From Anarhynchus alexandrinus (taxonomy: Eukaryota; Chordata; Aves; Charadriiformes; Charadriidae), in contig VUYV01000214.1 of assembly GCA_008711295.1 (NCBI GenBank), positions 124,001 through 188,000 of the forward strand: a stretch of 64,000 nt of DNA, read 5' to 3'. The position numbers were made by a program, and so were the translations under genes. Positions 48,972-61,280 of the stretch are shown here, piece after piece. Position 1 is the first letter of the stretch. Every line of letters begins with the position of its first letter. The notes beneath the pieces are model-generated. The model made no database searches, was not told the DNA's origin, and worked only from the letters and a program-made list of their open reading frames with translations.

Positions 48972-51886
48972 GGACAACCATATAATGTTAAGGCTGATAT
49001 TTAGTTTGCCAGCATTGTGTTTTATAGATCGTTGCTGACAGCATTTCACACATGCTCTGAGCCATACCAGGAAGGACTGTCAGGACGCGTTAGAATAGGC
49101 TGCTCTGGGCATGGTCCGCAATCACATCTGAAGTGTGCTCAGACTTCATTACAAGAAGAACTCCTGGATTTGGTTCCAGCTGGAGCTCAGGAGCGTTCTA
49201 ACATGCAAGCAGGTTAAGCAACTGGGGAACATGGCACAGGATGCAAAATTGGGAATGAAACTACCTGGTAGTCTTCAAACACCTAAAAACCTCTTTACAT
49301 TGCCTTACAGTAGTGCTCCCATCAATAAGAATTAGACCCCTAACATCAGGAAGAATACCACCTAATGACATTGCTGTTAAAAAGTCAGTGTTTCCCTGCT
49401 GCTATCATTTTGTGAGAAATCACAGCAGTTCTCTATTTTTAGAACAGAAGTGCAAAATATAAGATACAATTGTGCAGTACTATGCCTGAATAACTGTTGC
49501 CTTTTTAGGGGAGTTAGTATCTTACAGTGATATTTAATTAGACAGTGAGTTGAAACAGTAAAGTGCTTTCTAAATGCTAAATATTAGTATTACAAAGCAC
49601 GAAAAAGTAGGAAAAGGAAAGCCGTGCTTTCCTAAATTCCTGTGGGCTATGCGTGGAAATCAGAACGGACTGAAGCAGATTTTATCTCAAACCATTTAAA
49701 AAAAGAGATGTGTAAGCTTTGCCTGTGCTGACTGAGCAACCATAGAGATGAACCCTTTACAAAATCCCCTTTTGTAATCAGATTGCATGTCTTCCTTCAG
49801 CACTACAGATCACGTACAAGCCCTTGCACAGCACGTGTGGGCATCGCTAATAAGATTTACTCTTTATCCATGCCAAGTTTCATCATCCACTGAGAAGGCA
49901 GCTTGCTGAGCAGAGGGAAGAGCTGGATTGTGGTGGATGCTGCTGATACTAATAAGAAACTTGGCAAGAATATGGTGGAATATTGCCATAATATAATAAT
50001 GTTTTAAAAACAAAAAAATATATCATTTCCAAACCTCTTTGAAAAGCAGGGGGCACAATTTACAGGAAATTATTTGTATTCAAGAAGGTAGCAAACCAGT
50101 TACAGCAGGTCTTCACAGACCCCACTGAAATAATCATCACAGGCAGGTAGGAATAAGACAGAGATAAGGCTGCCCTCCATTTTCCCATAAGATGTCATAA
50201 AATATTTGGGGGCATATTCCTCCCCTCCTGAGTGCACAACAAATTAGTTGCCTTGGCTGGAGAATGTGTCCTCAGAGTCATACAGTGTAGAGTTATAACT
50301 GGTTACAATTTGTTTAAGAAGTGCTTCTCTGAGGACAGATAAAATCTTTTGGGTTTGAATTTTCTTCCTTTTTTATTCCTCTTTTCTCCTGCTGCTCTGC
50401 AATTCAATTGCTGAAAATCTCATTTACCCAGTGGCTGAATTCAGATCCAGCCACAGTCTGTATTCTCTACTGTAAACTCTAAGGAATGAGTAGCTGCTTG
50501 ATAATTTCATATATTTTTTTTTCCCCACCAGTTTGCCAGTTTCAATATAGGTCATACCAGTGCCCTTCCCTATTTCTGATATTAAGGGAAGAGCGCAAGC
50601 GTGTTTGCCTTACCTTGAAGATGATTGGTTCTTCAATGCTTTCAAATCTTTCAGCACTCTGCCATTATGCACATACCTTGAGTAATATGGATGGTATAGT
50701 TATGTATAAAACAGCTTCCAAAGAGCACGTTTTAACTACCTAGGTGAAATACTTCTTACATTTGACAGATGTAAGACATTGATAATCAGATACTAATTAA
50801 CTAGTTTTAAAATAGCCTTTTTGTGCAGAAACTAGCAGCCAGGTGTCCAGTGCAGCATTAAGGGGGTAAAGAGTTTTGCCCTAGAATACCCACACAATTT
50901 TATAGATATACATTATTATGCATTTATTCACTGTTAATAAATGTGGTCCTGCAAATTACACAGCATTTTAAATTCTAGGGGGCTTCATATGGCTGACTGG
51001 TAGCCAGGTGCCAGACCAATTTAGTCAACTAGCCTAACCCCCGTCTATGTTGCTGTGCCAAGTTGTGATATTTTTATTCATATTAGGGAGCACCTGATAG
51101 ATTTCAACAGGATTACCCATGATGTAAGACAGTATTAAATGTGAGTAAGTACATGGCACAATTCAAACTGGGTATCTCACTGGGATCTCAGAGCGCAGTT
51201 TTACAGTATGAAATAAAACGAACTCTACCCCAAGATATCACAATGTCCCAGTAAAAACTATTGTGAAGTATTCTGAGCTGCACATCGTTCTTTACAGATG
51301 CAACAGAGCAACAGAGGACCTAGAGAATGCTTTAATGCTCAAACTGTGGAGTTTTATCTCAAATGTAATGGCAGTTTGTATGTTTGTTGCAATACATGTT
51401 TGATTCCTGTCAGTGGAAACCAGGCGAGAAACTACCGTGGCCCCTTGTATTTGGGAATATGGTAGGCAGTCAGCAAGACATTGTTAAGCCCAAGTTCTTA
51501 CTGCATTTGCACCAGAGGGCAAAAGATGACAGATAAAATCACTACCTTCATTTCAGTTGTTTGTGTCCCACAACTCTGCCCCCGAGATAACATCCTCATT
51601 TGGAGTATTTGACTGCTAACACCATCTGTTTGCTATTTGTTAGTTACTTTGAAGGTGGGGGAATAGAATGATTATTAAAAATAAATCTGTTAGCGATCCA
51701 TCAGCTCTTCCCCTCTAAATATATCACTGTCACCTATAAAATAGGCCTCTGGTGATTTCACATTTGCAAAGAATTTGTCTTTCTTGGGCTACTGCTGCTT
51801 GCCTGGGTGCTGGAGAAAGCTGGTTTTCATGTGATATGGATGCTGCCTTGGAAAAATGTTCTGCTGAGAATTTTTTTTTAATTATT
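48972..51886. other. AT-rich unique DNA
   Basis: No gene is recognised. A CTCF-like sequence lies at 51509-51522. Open frames are under 90 codons. Confidence 0.55.
51509..51522 (+). promoter_or_regulatory. CTCF-like motif
   Basis: GCACCAGAGGGCAA matches the CTCF core consensus (CCASYAGRKGGCRS) at 12 of 14 positions, differing at the first and last. Occupancy is inferred only. Confidence 0.25.
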
Positions 51887-51905
51887 GGGGGGGGGGGGGG
51901 GGGAN
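51887..51905 (+). repeat. 17-G homopolymer near an N
   Basis: Seventeen G at 51887-51903, then A and an N at 51905. The G count equals that of the run at 37585, and both sit beside an unresolved base. Confidence 0.9.
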
Positions 51906-54900
51906 GTAGAAAAATGCCTCTGAGGCATCATTCAGTCCATTAACTGCAATGCCAACTGCCAATGGCTGGAGTTGAATACTAACAGATTTTATAACTCTTT
52001 ATAAAAATTGACAAAGCCAGACAGATTCACAGTTCAGCCTAGCCCTCCTGTTCTCACCTGCTGCCTTCTGTGTTTATATCTCCAGTGTCTGAAACATGCG
52101 TCCTTTTTTAACAGGGTAGACGTGAATATAAGAAGCTGGGTTGTTTTGCTCATTTATGTGAAAACTATACAGATGAGTGAATGCCCAGCAAACCAGGATC
52201 AGCATCCCCTCCTCCACTTCTAGTCACTACTTTAAAAGGAACGTTATTGCTGCATTATGTCAGACATGTGCCCCATAACGCATGGAGCAAAACAGGAGAG
52301 CAGGGAGCAGTTGAAAAAACTAATTTTTAAGATTGCAATTTCCTGACAGAAATCTTTATTCCTAAGACAAATGTGAAAAAACATAGAAGGAAAATGAAAA
52401 GATGTTGGTGTTATTTAGTTTATGTGTGTTCTTTTGTTGATTACTTCAAATTACGCTATATGAAAGCTTTTAATAGTTTTTTCCCATATAGACAGTGTCC
52501 TGAATCATAGTGTCTTTCCTGGAGAAGGTAGCAAGCCCTCGTAGACTTCTTCATTACACTATCCAGTTCAGCAGAGAGATGTATAGCAGGGTTGAGCATT
52601 CCCTAAATTGACGTAGGTTGTATGTGCACCCGCTTTGGGTTCTTACCCCCATATTTCTCTTTGACTATTAGGACCATGCCTCGTTAGTTCTCAGCTAGGA
52701 GTCTCTAAGCAGAACTTTGCTGAAACGGGTTGTGACAATTTACTATGCAGAATACTTCTCTGAGTTTCTATTACACCAACATCCATACAAGATGCTGACC
52801 TTGCAGCCAACTATGAATGAGACATAAAACCCCAAATCCTTATTACTTGGAGTGGTTAATTATCCCAAATTGCACTTAAAAGGAGGTTAATTTTAGTGTC
52901 CCAATCATGTTACATTATACACAATTAAAAGCTCCTCCCTGCAGTTTCTATAGAATATATGGTATTTCTCCCATACATCCCATGTTGGGTGTTCTGATAT
53001 GATCATGAAGGGACTGTATAGATAACTATTTAATAGCTTGTTTATCTGTCTGCGATGTGGTATCCCTGCAGCAGTCTTATTTCTTTGTTTGAAGTTTTTT
53101 ATATACATGCATTTATAAGGCACTTGGGAATGTGAGGATAAAAAGCAGAAAATAAATATGTTTGGAAAGGATATGTTGTACTAAATCAGCAAAGGGTAAA
53201 GAGCTCCAAAAAGGAGAAGGCAAGAAAATTGGTTCCACCTTAGAAAACGAATGTGAGAGCTGCTGAGTAAAAAAGAACAGTCATCCAGCTGGGATTTATT
53301 AAGTGGAAAGCTGTTTTTAAAAAAAGCTGTGGAAGACCAGAAATCAAATATCTCTGTATATTTACTGGCTTTTTTGAAGCATCTGTTCTCTAATATCAGA
53401 GTATCTCACAAAGACTAATCAACTGATCTTCAGAATATCCTCATGAGTTTGAGATGTGTTAGCCTCATTTTACCATCGGAAGAATAAAGAGATTATTTGT
53501 CCAAGACTACACAGGAAATCTGTGACAAAAATAATAATGTAGGCCTGTATCCAGTGCAGTGACTCAACCATAAAACCATCCAATCTTCTATCAGGGTAAG
53601 AAGGCAATAAGGGAGGGCTGTTGGTATGATTCACGGACAAAGGAGAGTAGCTGATGGGAGACACCCCCCCAGAACAGACGGAGAGGGCGATATCATTCTG
53701 GTTTTGGTGGAGAAAATCTAGCTTTATCCTTGGGATTTGGTTAAAGGCATATAGTATGCTACTAAAGTATTTTCGGCTAACCCTTGCTGGGCATCTCTGA
53801 TGGTGGGTCAGTCTAAAAAAGTCAGGACCCTTTACTTGTAATAAAATCTGAGACTGTGTTTTAAGCTTTGTCCACATGTGGTCATTTTATGAAAAGTTAG
53901 AAGACTTGTATGCCAGTGAAGATGTTAATGCGTATGTCACAGAAAGTTAAAGCCTTTTAGATAGATAAAATACAGATACAGCTGACATACAAAAGAAAAA
54001 AAATGTCCTCTTTATTCCTCCAAGGGGAATTTAAACTGGAATTTCTAATATTTAAAAACAAAGAACAACAAAAATAATGTTATTTAATAAAGTTTTCACA
54101 CTTTGTGTTTTCCTTCAGCTTTTAACCATACATTGCTAAGATTGTATAACTAAAACTTTTACTCACTATGTTACTGCCAGTGAGAATGTCTTTGTAACCA
54201 CATTCAACCTGACCAAGTGAACTTTTTTATTGTAGGACTTGCACATCCATATTGTAACTGCTGTAGAACATTGCAGAAAGCTGATGCAACCTTTATTAGC
54301 TATATTAACGTCTTTGCAATAAAGGGTTCTCAGGCTTTCATTCAAATTTTCAAGGTACATCTACCAATTGCATCATCTGCTTCTAAGGAATCTGAGAGCT
54401 CAGAAAAGTAAAACTACTGTTATTATGCTTACCTTTTCTGTCCAGGAGACTGCAACTTAACTGCATAATCTTTAGGGCTCCACCGATCAAAAAAGCTTAA
54501 ATTCACTGCCTTCTAGGACTCCTCAGTAAATAGAATAAAATTGCCCTTATCCGGCACGTTTTCCATAGACACTGTTCATCAAAGGAAGTTAAAGGTAACT
54601 GAATTCAACAGTGCATATATTTGGTCTACTTTTTATTTGCAGTATAGTTTTTCACATAGTCCTGGCAATGTAAAATGTTCTTAGGGTGGATGCAAATGCA
54701 GTGCAATTTACATATGCTTTAAAGTGTCTTGTCATTCCCAGAGTTGTGTAAAAGGGTGTGATTTCATACTACAGCTAAATGCATCCGATGGTTGGCAGTT
54801 GTTAAAGTGGGCAGTCTCACAACTTCCCTTCTCCTCTCCTCTTCCCCAACATGGATTCCTGCCCACTTTTCCCTAGAGCTTCAACCATGAGATTTAAGGG

Positions 54901-55436
54901 AGCTACACTGGAAAAAAACAATTCAACCTTTTAAAAGTTATTAGGTTCTCCACTGGGGTTACATGAGTACAACTTCCTGCACAAGTGTGTAGCTGGAGCT
55001 GAGAGGAAGGAATGGGATGACTCCCTTTGGAAATTTGAATATATTTGGATTATTGCACATAGCCATAGGAATCTTAATGAAAAAAAAAAAACTCCATTTG
55101 CTCTGTTGTGAAGAACTTACTTAGGTGTATCTTTCAGCATCAATTTGCTTTGAAAAGAAAAAATTACGGGGCTATGAGTGTGAGAGATACATATTCTTTA
55201 AGGCATTGTGGAGCACACACTGGAGGCACCTTGATTCTTCAGTTTCTTAGTTTTGGTATGATTATTATTTTTCCCCAGTTAACTGTAAACAGAATTTAGT
55301 GTGGAAAAAAAATCAAGATTCTGGGGATTCCCACACAAGTGTGTCTGAAACTAACATTGCAATATGGAACTACTGAAATGCAAAAAAAAAATAAAATATG
55401 CTGTTAGGAATTTCTTTTATATCAGGATGATTTAAT
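51906..55436. other. AT-rich unique DNA
   Basis: No gene or transposon is recognised. The longest open frame (minus, 53877-53470, 135 codons) has no recognisable domain and no supporting context. Confidence 0.55.
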
Positions 55437-55522
55437 ATAGAATCATAGAATGGTTTAAGTTGGAAAGGACCTCGAAGATCATCGAGTTCCAACCCCCCTG
55501 CCATAGGCAGGGACACCTCCCA

Positions 55523-56449
55523 CTAGACCAGGTTGCCCAAGGCCACGTCCAGCCTGGCCTTGAACACCTCCAGGGATGGGGCCTCAACAACCTCTCTGGG
55601 CAACCTGTTCCAGTGCCTCACCACCCTCAAAGTGAAAAACTTCTTCCTAATGTTCAATCTAANNNNNNNNNNNNNNNNNNNNNNNNNNNNNNNNNNNNNN
55701 NNNNNNNNNNNNNNNNNNNNNNNNNNNNNNNNNNNNNNNNNNNNNNNNNNNNNNNNNNNNNNNNNNNNNNNNNNNNNNNNNNNNNNNNNNNNNNNNNNNN
55801 NNNNNNNNNNNNNNNNNNNNNNNNNNNNNNNNNNNNNNNNNNNNNNNNNNNNNNNNNNNNNNNNNNNNNNNNNNNNNNNNNNNNNNNNNNNNNNNNNNNN
55901 NNNNNNNNNNNNNNNNNNNNNNNNNNNNNNNNNNNNNNNNNNNNNNNNNNNNNNNNNNNNNNNNNNNNNNNNNNNNNNNNNNNNNNNNNNNNNNNNNNNN
56001 NNNNNNNNNNNNNNNNNNNNNNNNNNNNNNNNNNNNNNNNNNNNNNNNNNNNNNNNNNNNNNNNNNNNNNNNNNNNNNNNNNNNNNNNNNNNNNNNNNNN
56101 NNNNNNNNNNNNNNNNNNNNNNNNNNNNNNNNNNNNNNNNNNNNNNNNNNNNNNNNNNNNNNNNNNNNNNNNNNNNNNNNNNNNNGTCCATGTCCTTCTT
56201 ATGTTGGGTACTCCAGAGCTGGATGCAGTACTCCAGGTGGGGTCTCACAAGAGTGGAGTAGAAGGGCAGAATCACCTCCTTTGACCTGCTGGCCACACTT
56301 CTTTTGATGCAGCCTAGGATACGGTTGGCCTTCTGGGCTGCGATCACACATTGCTGGCTTATGTTGAGCTTATCGTCAATCAGCACACCCAGGTCCTTCT
56401 CCTCAGGGCTGCTCTCCAGTCATTCCCCGCCGAGCCTGTATTTGTGCTT
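55523..56449 (-). pseudogene. CR1 ORF2 C-terminal half, gapped
   Basis: Minus-strand remnant of the CR1 ORF2 polyprotein (endonuclease plus reverse transcriptase), from just after the reverse-transcriptase core to the stop TAG at 55525-55523. Upstream of the gap it reads [39 protein letters not shown] and [13 protein letters not shown] to HKKDMD. Downstream it reads [17 protein letters not shown] to [11 protein letters not shown] stop (TGA, 56422-56420) lies where the family normally has tryptophan in GEWLESS, so the copy is dead even apart from truncation. Both flanks are in one frame across the recorded gap length. This is not a host gene. Confidence 0.92.
55663..56185. other. Assembly gap, 523 Ns
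   Basis: Unresolved bases inside the CR1 copy. From family knowledge only about 80 ORF2 codons (roughly 240 bp) should be missing between HKKDMD and RLNIRKKFF, so the gap length is either an overestimate or hides an insertion. Confidence 0.99.
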
Positions 56450-56450
56450 A

Positions 56451-59400
56451 TATCCCATAGAAAAATAATTTCTGAAGCTCCTTCTGTTAGGAGCTACACA
56501 GTGTTTCAAATATTTGAGAAACAGATAAGCTTAAAGTATTTGTCTGAAAATGTTTAAGTTTTCTGGAAGAGGGAGCAGGCTCCTGTCTGGTGAGAAGGAG
56601 AAAGCAAGCTTGGGAGGTAGAAAGCAGAAACGCTGCAGATTATAGTGGTTTTCTCTGTCTTGGTTAAAAAAAAAAAAAAAGTAGTAATGTATAGCATTTT
56701 GAGTGTTAGCTGATTTATTATCAGCCAACAAATAAATTGTGCTGAAACACTAGACTCTACTCCCATGGTGATTAGATATTACAGTACATATGGTATGGAA
56801 ACATTAAGCCGTGTTTGAAGACCTCACAACGCCTAAACACAGCATGCCTGCCAACTGTTGACCATACGCTATAGCTGACATAAACATGGATTTGCCTCCT
56901 GCTATCCTGCACCTGGATTTGCTACATAGATAAATCTTAGATGTTATCACAGAAGAAGGCCTAGCAAGGACTTCATACACTGTCTCTCCACTATAGCCGC
57001 AGCAAGTAGACCATAGAACCCCACCGATAAAAACAGACATATCTTCTGTCTGTTTGAAACGACTTTGTCACATCACATGAGATTTGTTGTCGCCGTGTCC
57101 AAAAATTGCAGCACTTCTGTTCTTCTCTTGGTGAAACTAGACAACATGATATCATTTATGTTGTACTGACTGCATCTAAAATGCAGAAATATTTAGGACT
57201 GATGGGTTAGGGTGAAAGGTGCAGCAACAGACAGACTAAGTGCTGTACACAGTGACTTTGGTTGGTTTGGACAGTATGTCAACTTGAATATTCATGTTCT
57301 GTAACTTTGTATTCAACATCTGGCATTTAAGTCTTAGAAAAAAAAGCCAAAAATTCCGAGTAGATTTTTTTCTGATATTAAACACTGGCTTCTTTAGTGA
57401 CGTTTCCTACTGCAACTTCAGCTCAAATGAAATTTACAGCATTTTAGAAGATTATCTGAACAAAATGAAAAAAAACCCTCCTGGCAATATTAATTATTCA
57501 CAAGCTCCCCCTCCTTTCATTTTATAGTTTAAATGTTATATAGAATTATTTACTTATGAATAAATAGCCTTGATGTTTTTTAGACCTCTGTAATATCTGA
57601 TATATGTAAAAGCTGTATAAAAATAACTGAAAATATGCTACCAGTGGGCAATTTCTCTTTGTTTTGTGGCACAGAGCCATACTGACTTAGTTAACACTAG
57701 CGTACAGTCATTCCCATATTATTTCACAGTGAATATCATCTTACTTTTTATTCTGAAAGTAGTGATCCACCTGGAAAGTGAAGGTGTTTTTTGAATCCTG
57801 CCTAAAAAACAAAGAATTAATTTCTCCTTTTACCTATAGATCATATACAGTTTGTGTGAATACCAGTAATCTCTAAATTATGCAAGATGTCTGTAGCTGG
57901 GATGAAGCATAAAGAAAGCTGTGTTACAGATCTACTGTAACCACTCTATTGATCTCTACCCACCTTTTCAGAGCATTTAATCTACTGTTTCTACAGCATG
58001 CCTGTTCTTCTAGTATTGGTTTCTGTACTTTTCAGTCCCACTGCTACTGCACAGTTTGAACAAGAGTCCATTAAACTGATTACGTGTTATTCACCTACCA
58101 ATACTGTCTTCCTAGTTCTGCACTGGCACCTCAGTCTTGACCCAAAGCAATTCTTTGTTTTCCTGGTTGTGGAATACCAATGCACTTTCTGTCAAGCTAT
58201 TTTAAGACTAACCATCAATAGACCCTGCTATTCTAGTTTTGAATGAAATCTTTTGGTCAAACGAAGTTGTACCAAATAGTGACTAAAACAACAAATGAAC
58301 AGACTGAGGCAGAGAAATGTTTGCTAGATTTAAACACCCATAATATAACTTTATTTGTGACTACACAAGAGAGTACTATCACAGACCCACTGCTTTATTC
58401 CTAAATGCTTCAATTTTCCCCTTTTTCTAAAACCACTGACCTATAGTTTTTACTTTTTGCATTGTACGGATTTTTAACATTTATTTTTAACAGACAGCAC
58501 GTTTTTGGCATGGAAAGCATTTTCATTTTTATTCAACTAAAGTTTTAGCACATATATTCTTAAAACTTAAGCTAGAGCTGTTTGTATTAAATTGTGTCTG
58601 AACAAGGAAATTCTGGCAGGAGCTGAAAGAAATACAAGTTTGGTGAAGAGTTTTTGATAGTAGCCCTCTTAGGGGACAGCATATTGTAGGAGGTACAACA
58701 CCTAGTTATGTTTTAGTTATATTGATGCCTGTTTGTCATATTACTTCTTCTGATGCTGTCAGGAACCATAGGAAAGGGAAGGCAGATTTTTCCTGGTTTT
58801 GGCATGCTGAACAGAGACATTAACATATGCTACAGAATGCCTGAAGAGACAGGTTGCAGACACTGAAAGACCTCTGGCTTCCTCCTCTCATAGAATTATA
58901 AACCTGAAAATTCAGTGCTAAGTTCTCCTTCTCTGCGTATTACTTTTTCTCTTTCATTCCTTATTTCTATTGTTGATATTTTTTTCAAGCACTGAATCTG
59001 ATAACGCCCTTAGTCTCCCTGCAGTGTGACAATGATGAATTTTGGCCTGGGGTGTCCTGAACAGACTGATCTAATGGACAAATTAATTGGAGTTGCAGTT
59101 GGTAGTTCAGGTGGTTACTTCTGGTCGTTGATGAGTACAGGGCTTTCAAATTGCTTTTCACAGGGCTTCTGAAGTTAAGGTATTTTACGTCACAAATGGG
59201 ATGGAGTAAGACTGCACATATTGACAGTTATCAAAACTTAGGTGAAGGGCAATAGCTAGTTAATACAGTCACACAGCTCTTAGAACTGAGTGACCAAATG
59301 GTAGTTGGTTTTTCTGACTTGTTCTGAAACCACATTAAACCACATAGTACTTTCAAGTTAAGCAGTGACGAGGTGGAAGCACATGCCATCTTTTGCTGAG

Positions 59401-61206
59401 AGAGGAAAAAAGGGCATTGAAATGCAAATTCTCATGGTACAGTTAGAATTTTCCTTAGTCTAATCTCATAGTCCCCAGATTTTTGTACAACCATTAAACA
59501 GTCTTGAATTCATCTCATCTATCAGTATAAAATCAAGCAAAATCATTATGCACAGCTGTACTATAGAAGTGTCACAATGCAATTATTTCGTTGCACAGAA
59601 CAGATGCATGCTGTTGGCACCTCAGAGCCAGTAAGAGCTGCATGGAGCTTGTATCAGCGGGAATTCACTTTCACATGCATCACTTGGGGACATGAATGTG
59701 CAATGTGACAGGCCCATCACTACCAATAATTCATCTAATTTACTATGGCAAGGCGGATACTTGGTTGTGTCTGAAAGCCAACAGGTCAGTGGCTTCATCT
59801 AGCAGCTCATGCTGTTCCCAGCAGTGCTGCGTTCCTACTAATAATTTAATCTTGTATTTGAAGTTCAGTTCCTAGCAGTTTACCTCTTCTTTCTCGTTTT
59901 CTTTCACTTCTATTTAAAAATATAATGGTCTATTTCAGCAAAATTAACTGCAATTTCATGGATCACTACAGCAGGAATAAGTTTTATACATAATACTGTA
60001 ATCCATCTATTTGTTCCCCAGAATGCAAATTGACTTGATGAGCAATTCTGTGTCCTATGTAAATAACCCTAGTGCTAATTGAGTGCGCTGTATTTTCAGT
60101 GAAGAAAGGGGAGGGAAAAGAAAATTGTTTCTCTGGCTTTGATTTTCTGATAATTGTTCCAGGGTATTTCATTTAAATTTTAAAAAGTCTATCATATAGA
60201 AAATATAGGCAACAGCTACCTTGATTTCTTTTTGAATGACAACACTGGTACTTTGCTTGAGCTTCATTATTTCTTTTCCTTTGAAAAAGTAATTTTCAAG
60301 ATTTGGATTCTCATCTAATATGCCAGCTGACCATATATAAAATACACAATTCCTCTATCTAGTAGATACCAGTTATCATAAGGGCAAGAATAGAACATGA
60401 CTCTTGTTCCTTCATCAGTGTGTCAGTAACATGCAAGAAGAAACACTCTACAATAGGATGAACAATAGGAAGTTCACTTTCCAGGGCCCCTCTTACGTTC
60501 AGATTTTCTGCAGGGATTGCCAGCAGGTGGAATAGTTGATATGAGCAGGGTAATTGTTTTTGTAGTGTGGATATTTTCTACTGTGAATTGATTGGCGTTT
60601 CCATTTCTTTTCACTATAAAGATGTTAGACAGTAATTATCAAGAAATTCTGGCAGACTCAGAGCTAAAAGCAATGTCTAGAGATGATATTGAAAATAACG
60701 ATAACAGCTTTTATATGCTGTTACAGGTTTCCTAAACTACAAAGTTTCCCAACCAATTTGATTAATTATGAAATAGAAAAGGTTACTTAATGTCAATGGT
60801 AAAGATATTTGAATGGTAAACATTGAGTCTTTAGTTTAAATGTAAACTTCACTGGACTACTGACTTTAAGTCCATTAGCGTAACCTAACTTCTCCAAGAG
60901 TAACAAACCTGTGTTATCAAAATTACCGGGTAGTAGTTTTAAACAAAAAGAAGGAAGTATTCTTCCATGCTGTGCATTAAGTACATTGTGGCATGCAGTG
61001 CCACAGAGTGTCGTGAAGGGCAAAAATATAAATGGACAAATTTACAGAAAATAAGTGGCTCTTAAATATAATTGTTCACATACAATCTCTAGCTCAACAA
61101 GCCCTTGGATTGTTGCAGGGAACGATTTCTGGAAAGAATGTCAAGAGGAGGTTCACTTTGTTTCTTTTCTTCCTGCCCATTTTCTGTAATAGATCTTATT
61201 GGCACT
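56451..61206. other. AT-rich unique DNA
   Basis: No gene or transposon is recognised over about 4.7 kb. A 15-base A run is at 56666-56680, and a CTCF-like site is at 60520-60532. Open frames are short and domain-free. Confidence 0.55.
60520..60532 (+). promoter_or_regulatory. CTCF-like motif, partial
   Basis: CCAGCAGGTGGAA matches the CTCF core except for A in place of the conserved C after the GG. It has the same orientation as the candidate at 51509. Confidence 0.2.
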
Positions 61207-61280
61207 CTCAGCTAGAGAACACTGGGCCAGATGGGCCTTTTCCCTGACCCTGTACACTACTGTAGTGCTCTTATGAGCAT
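61207..61280 (+). mobile_element. Ancient CR1/L3-like 3' tail
   Basis: Short sense fragment: ACACTGGGCCAGATGGGCCT, then CCTGACCCTGTAC and CTCTTATGA, which follows the order of the old amniote CR1/L3-type 3' end (GGGCCTTTGGTCTGACCCAGT then TTCTTATG). It may extend some tens of bases upstream, but this is not clear. Confidence 0.65.

Larger units (their letters stand above)
55437..56450 (-). mobile_element. CR1 LINE, young, interrupted by assembly gap
   Basis: The largest CR1 copy in the window, on the minus strand. Its 3' tail (plus strand AGAATCATAGAATGG) is at 55438 and its 5' truncation is near 56450. Nearly 500 bp are readable either side of a 523-base gap. The 3' UTR, stop codon and ORF2 C-terminus match the 14.5 and 32.4 kb copies, which gives one young subfamily. 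The 5' break is abrupt, after sequence encoding the YRLGGE-like stretch. Confidence 0.95.

Noticed and set aside
55460..56284. Plus-strand open frames across the gap
   Set aside because: They are antisense readings of the same CR1 copy held open by Ns.
55523..56386. 287-codon minus-strand open frame as a host gene
   Set aside because: More than half is Ns, and the readable ends are CR1 ORF2.
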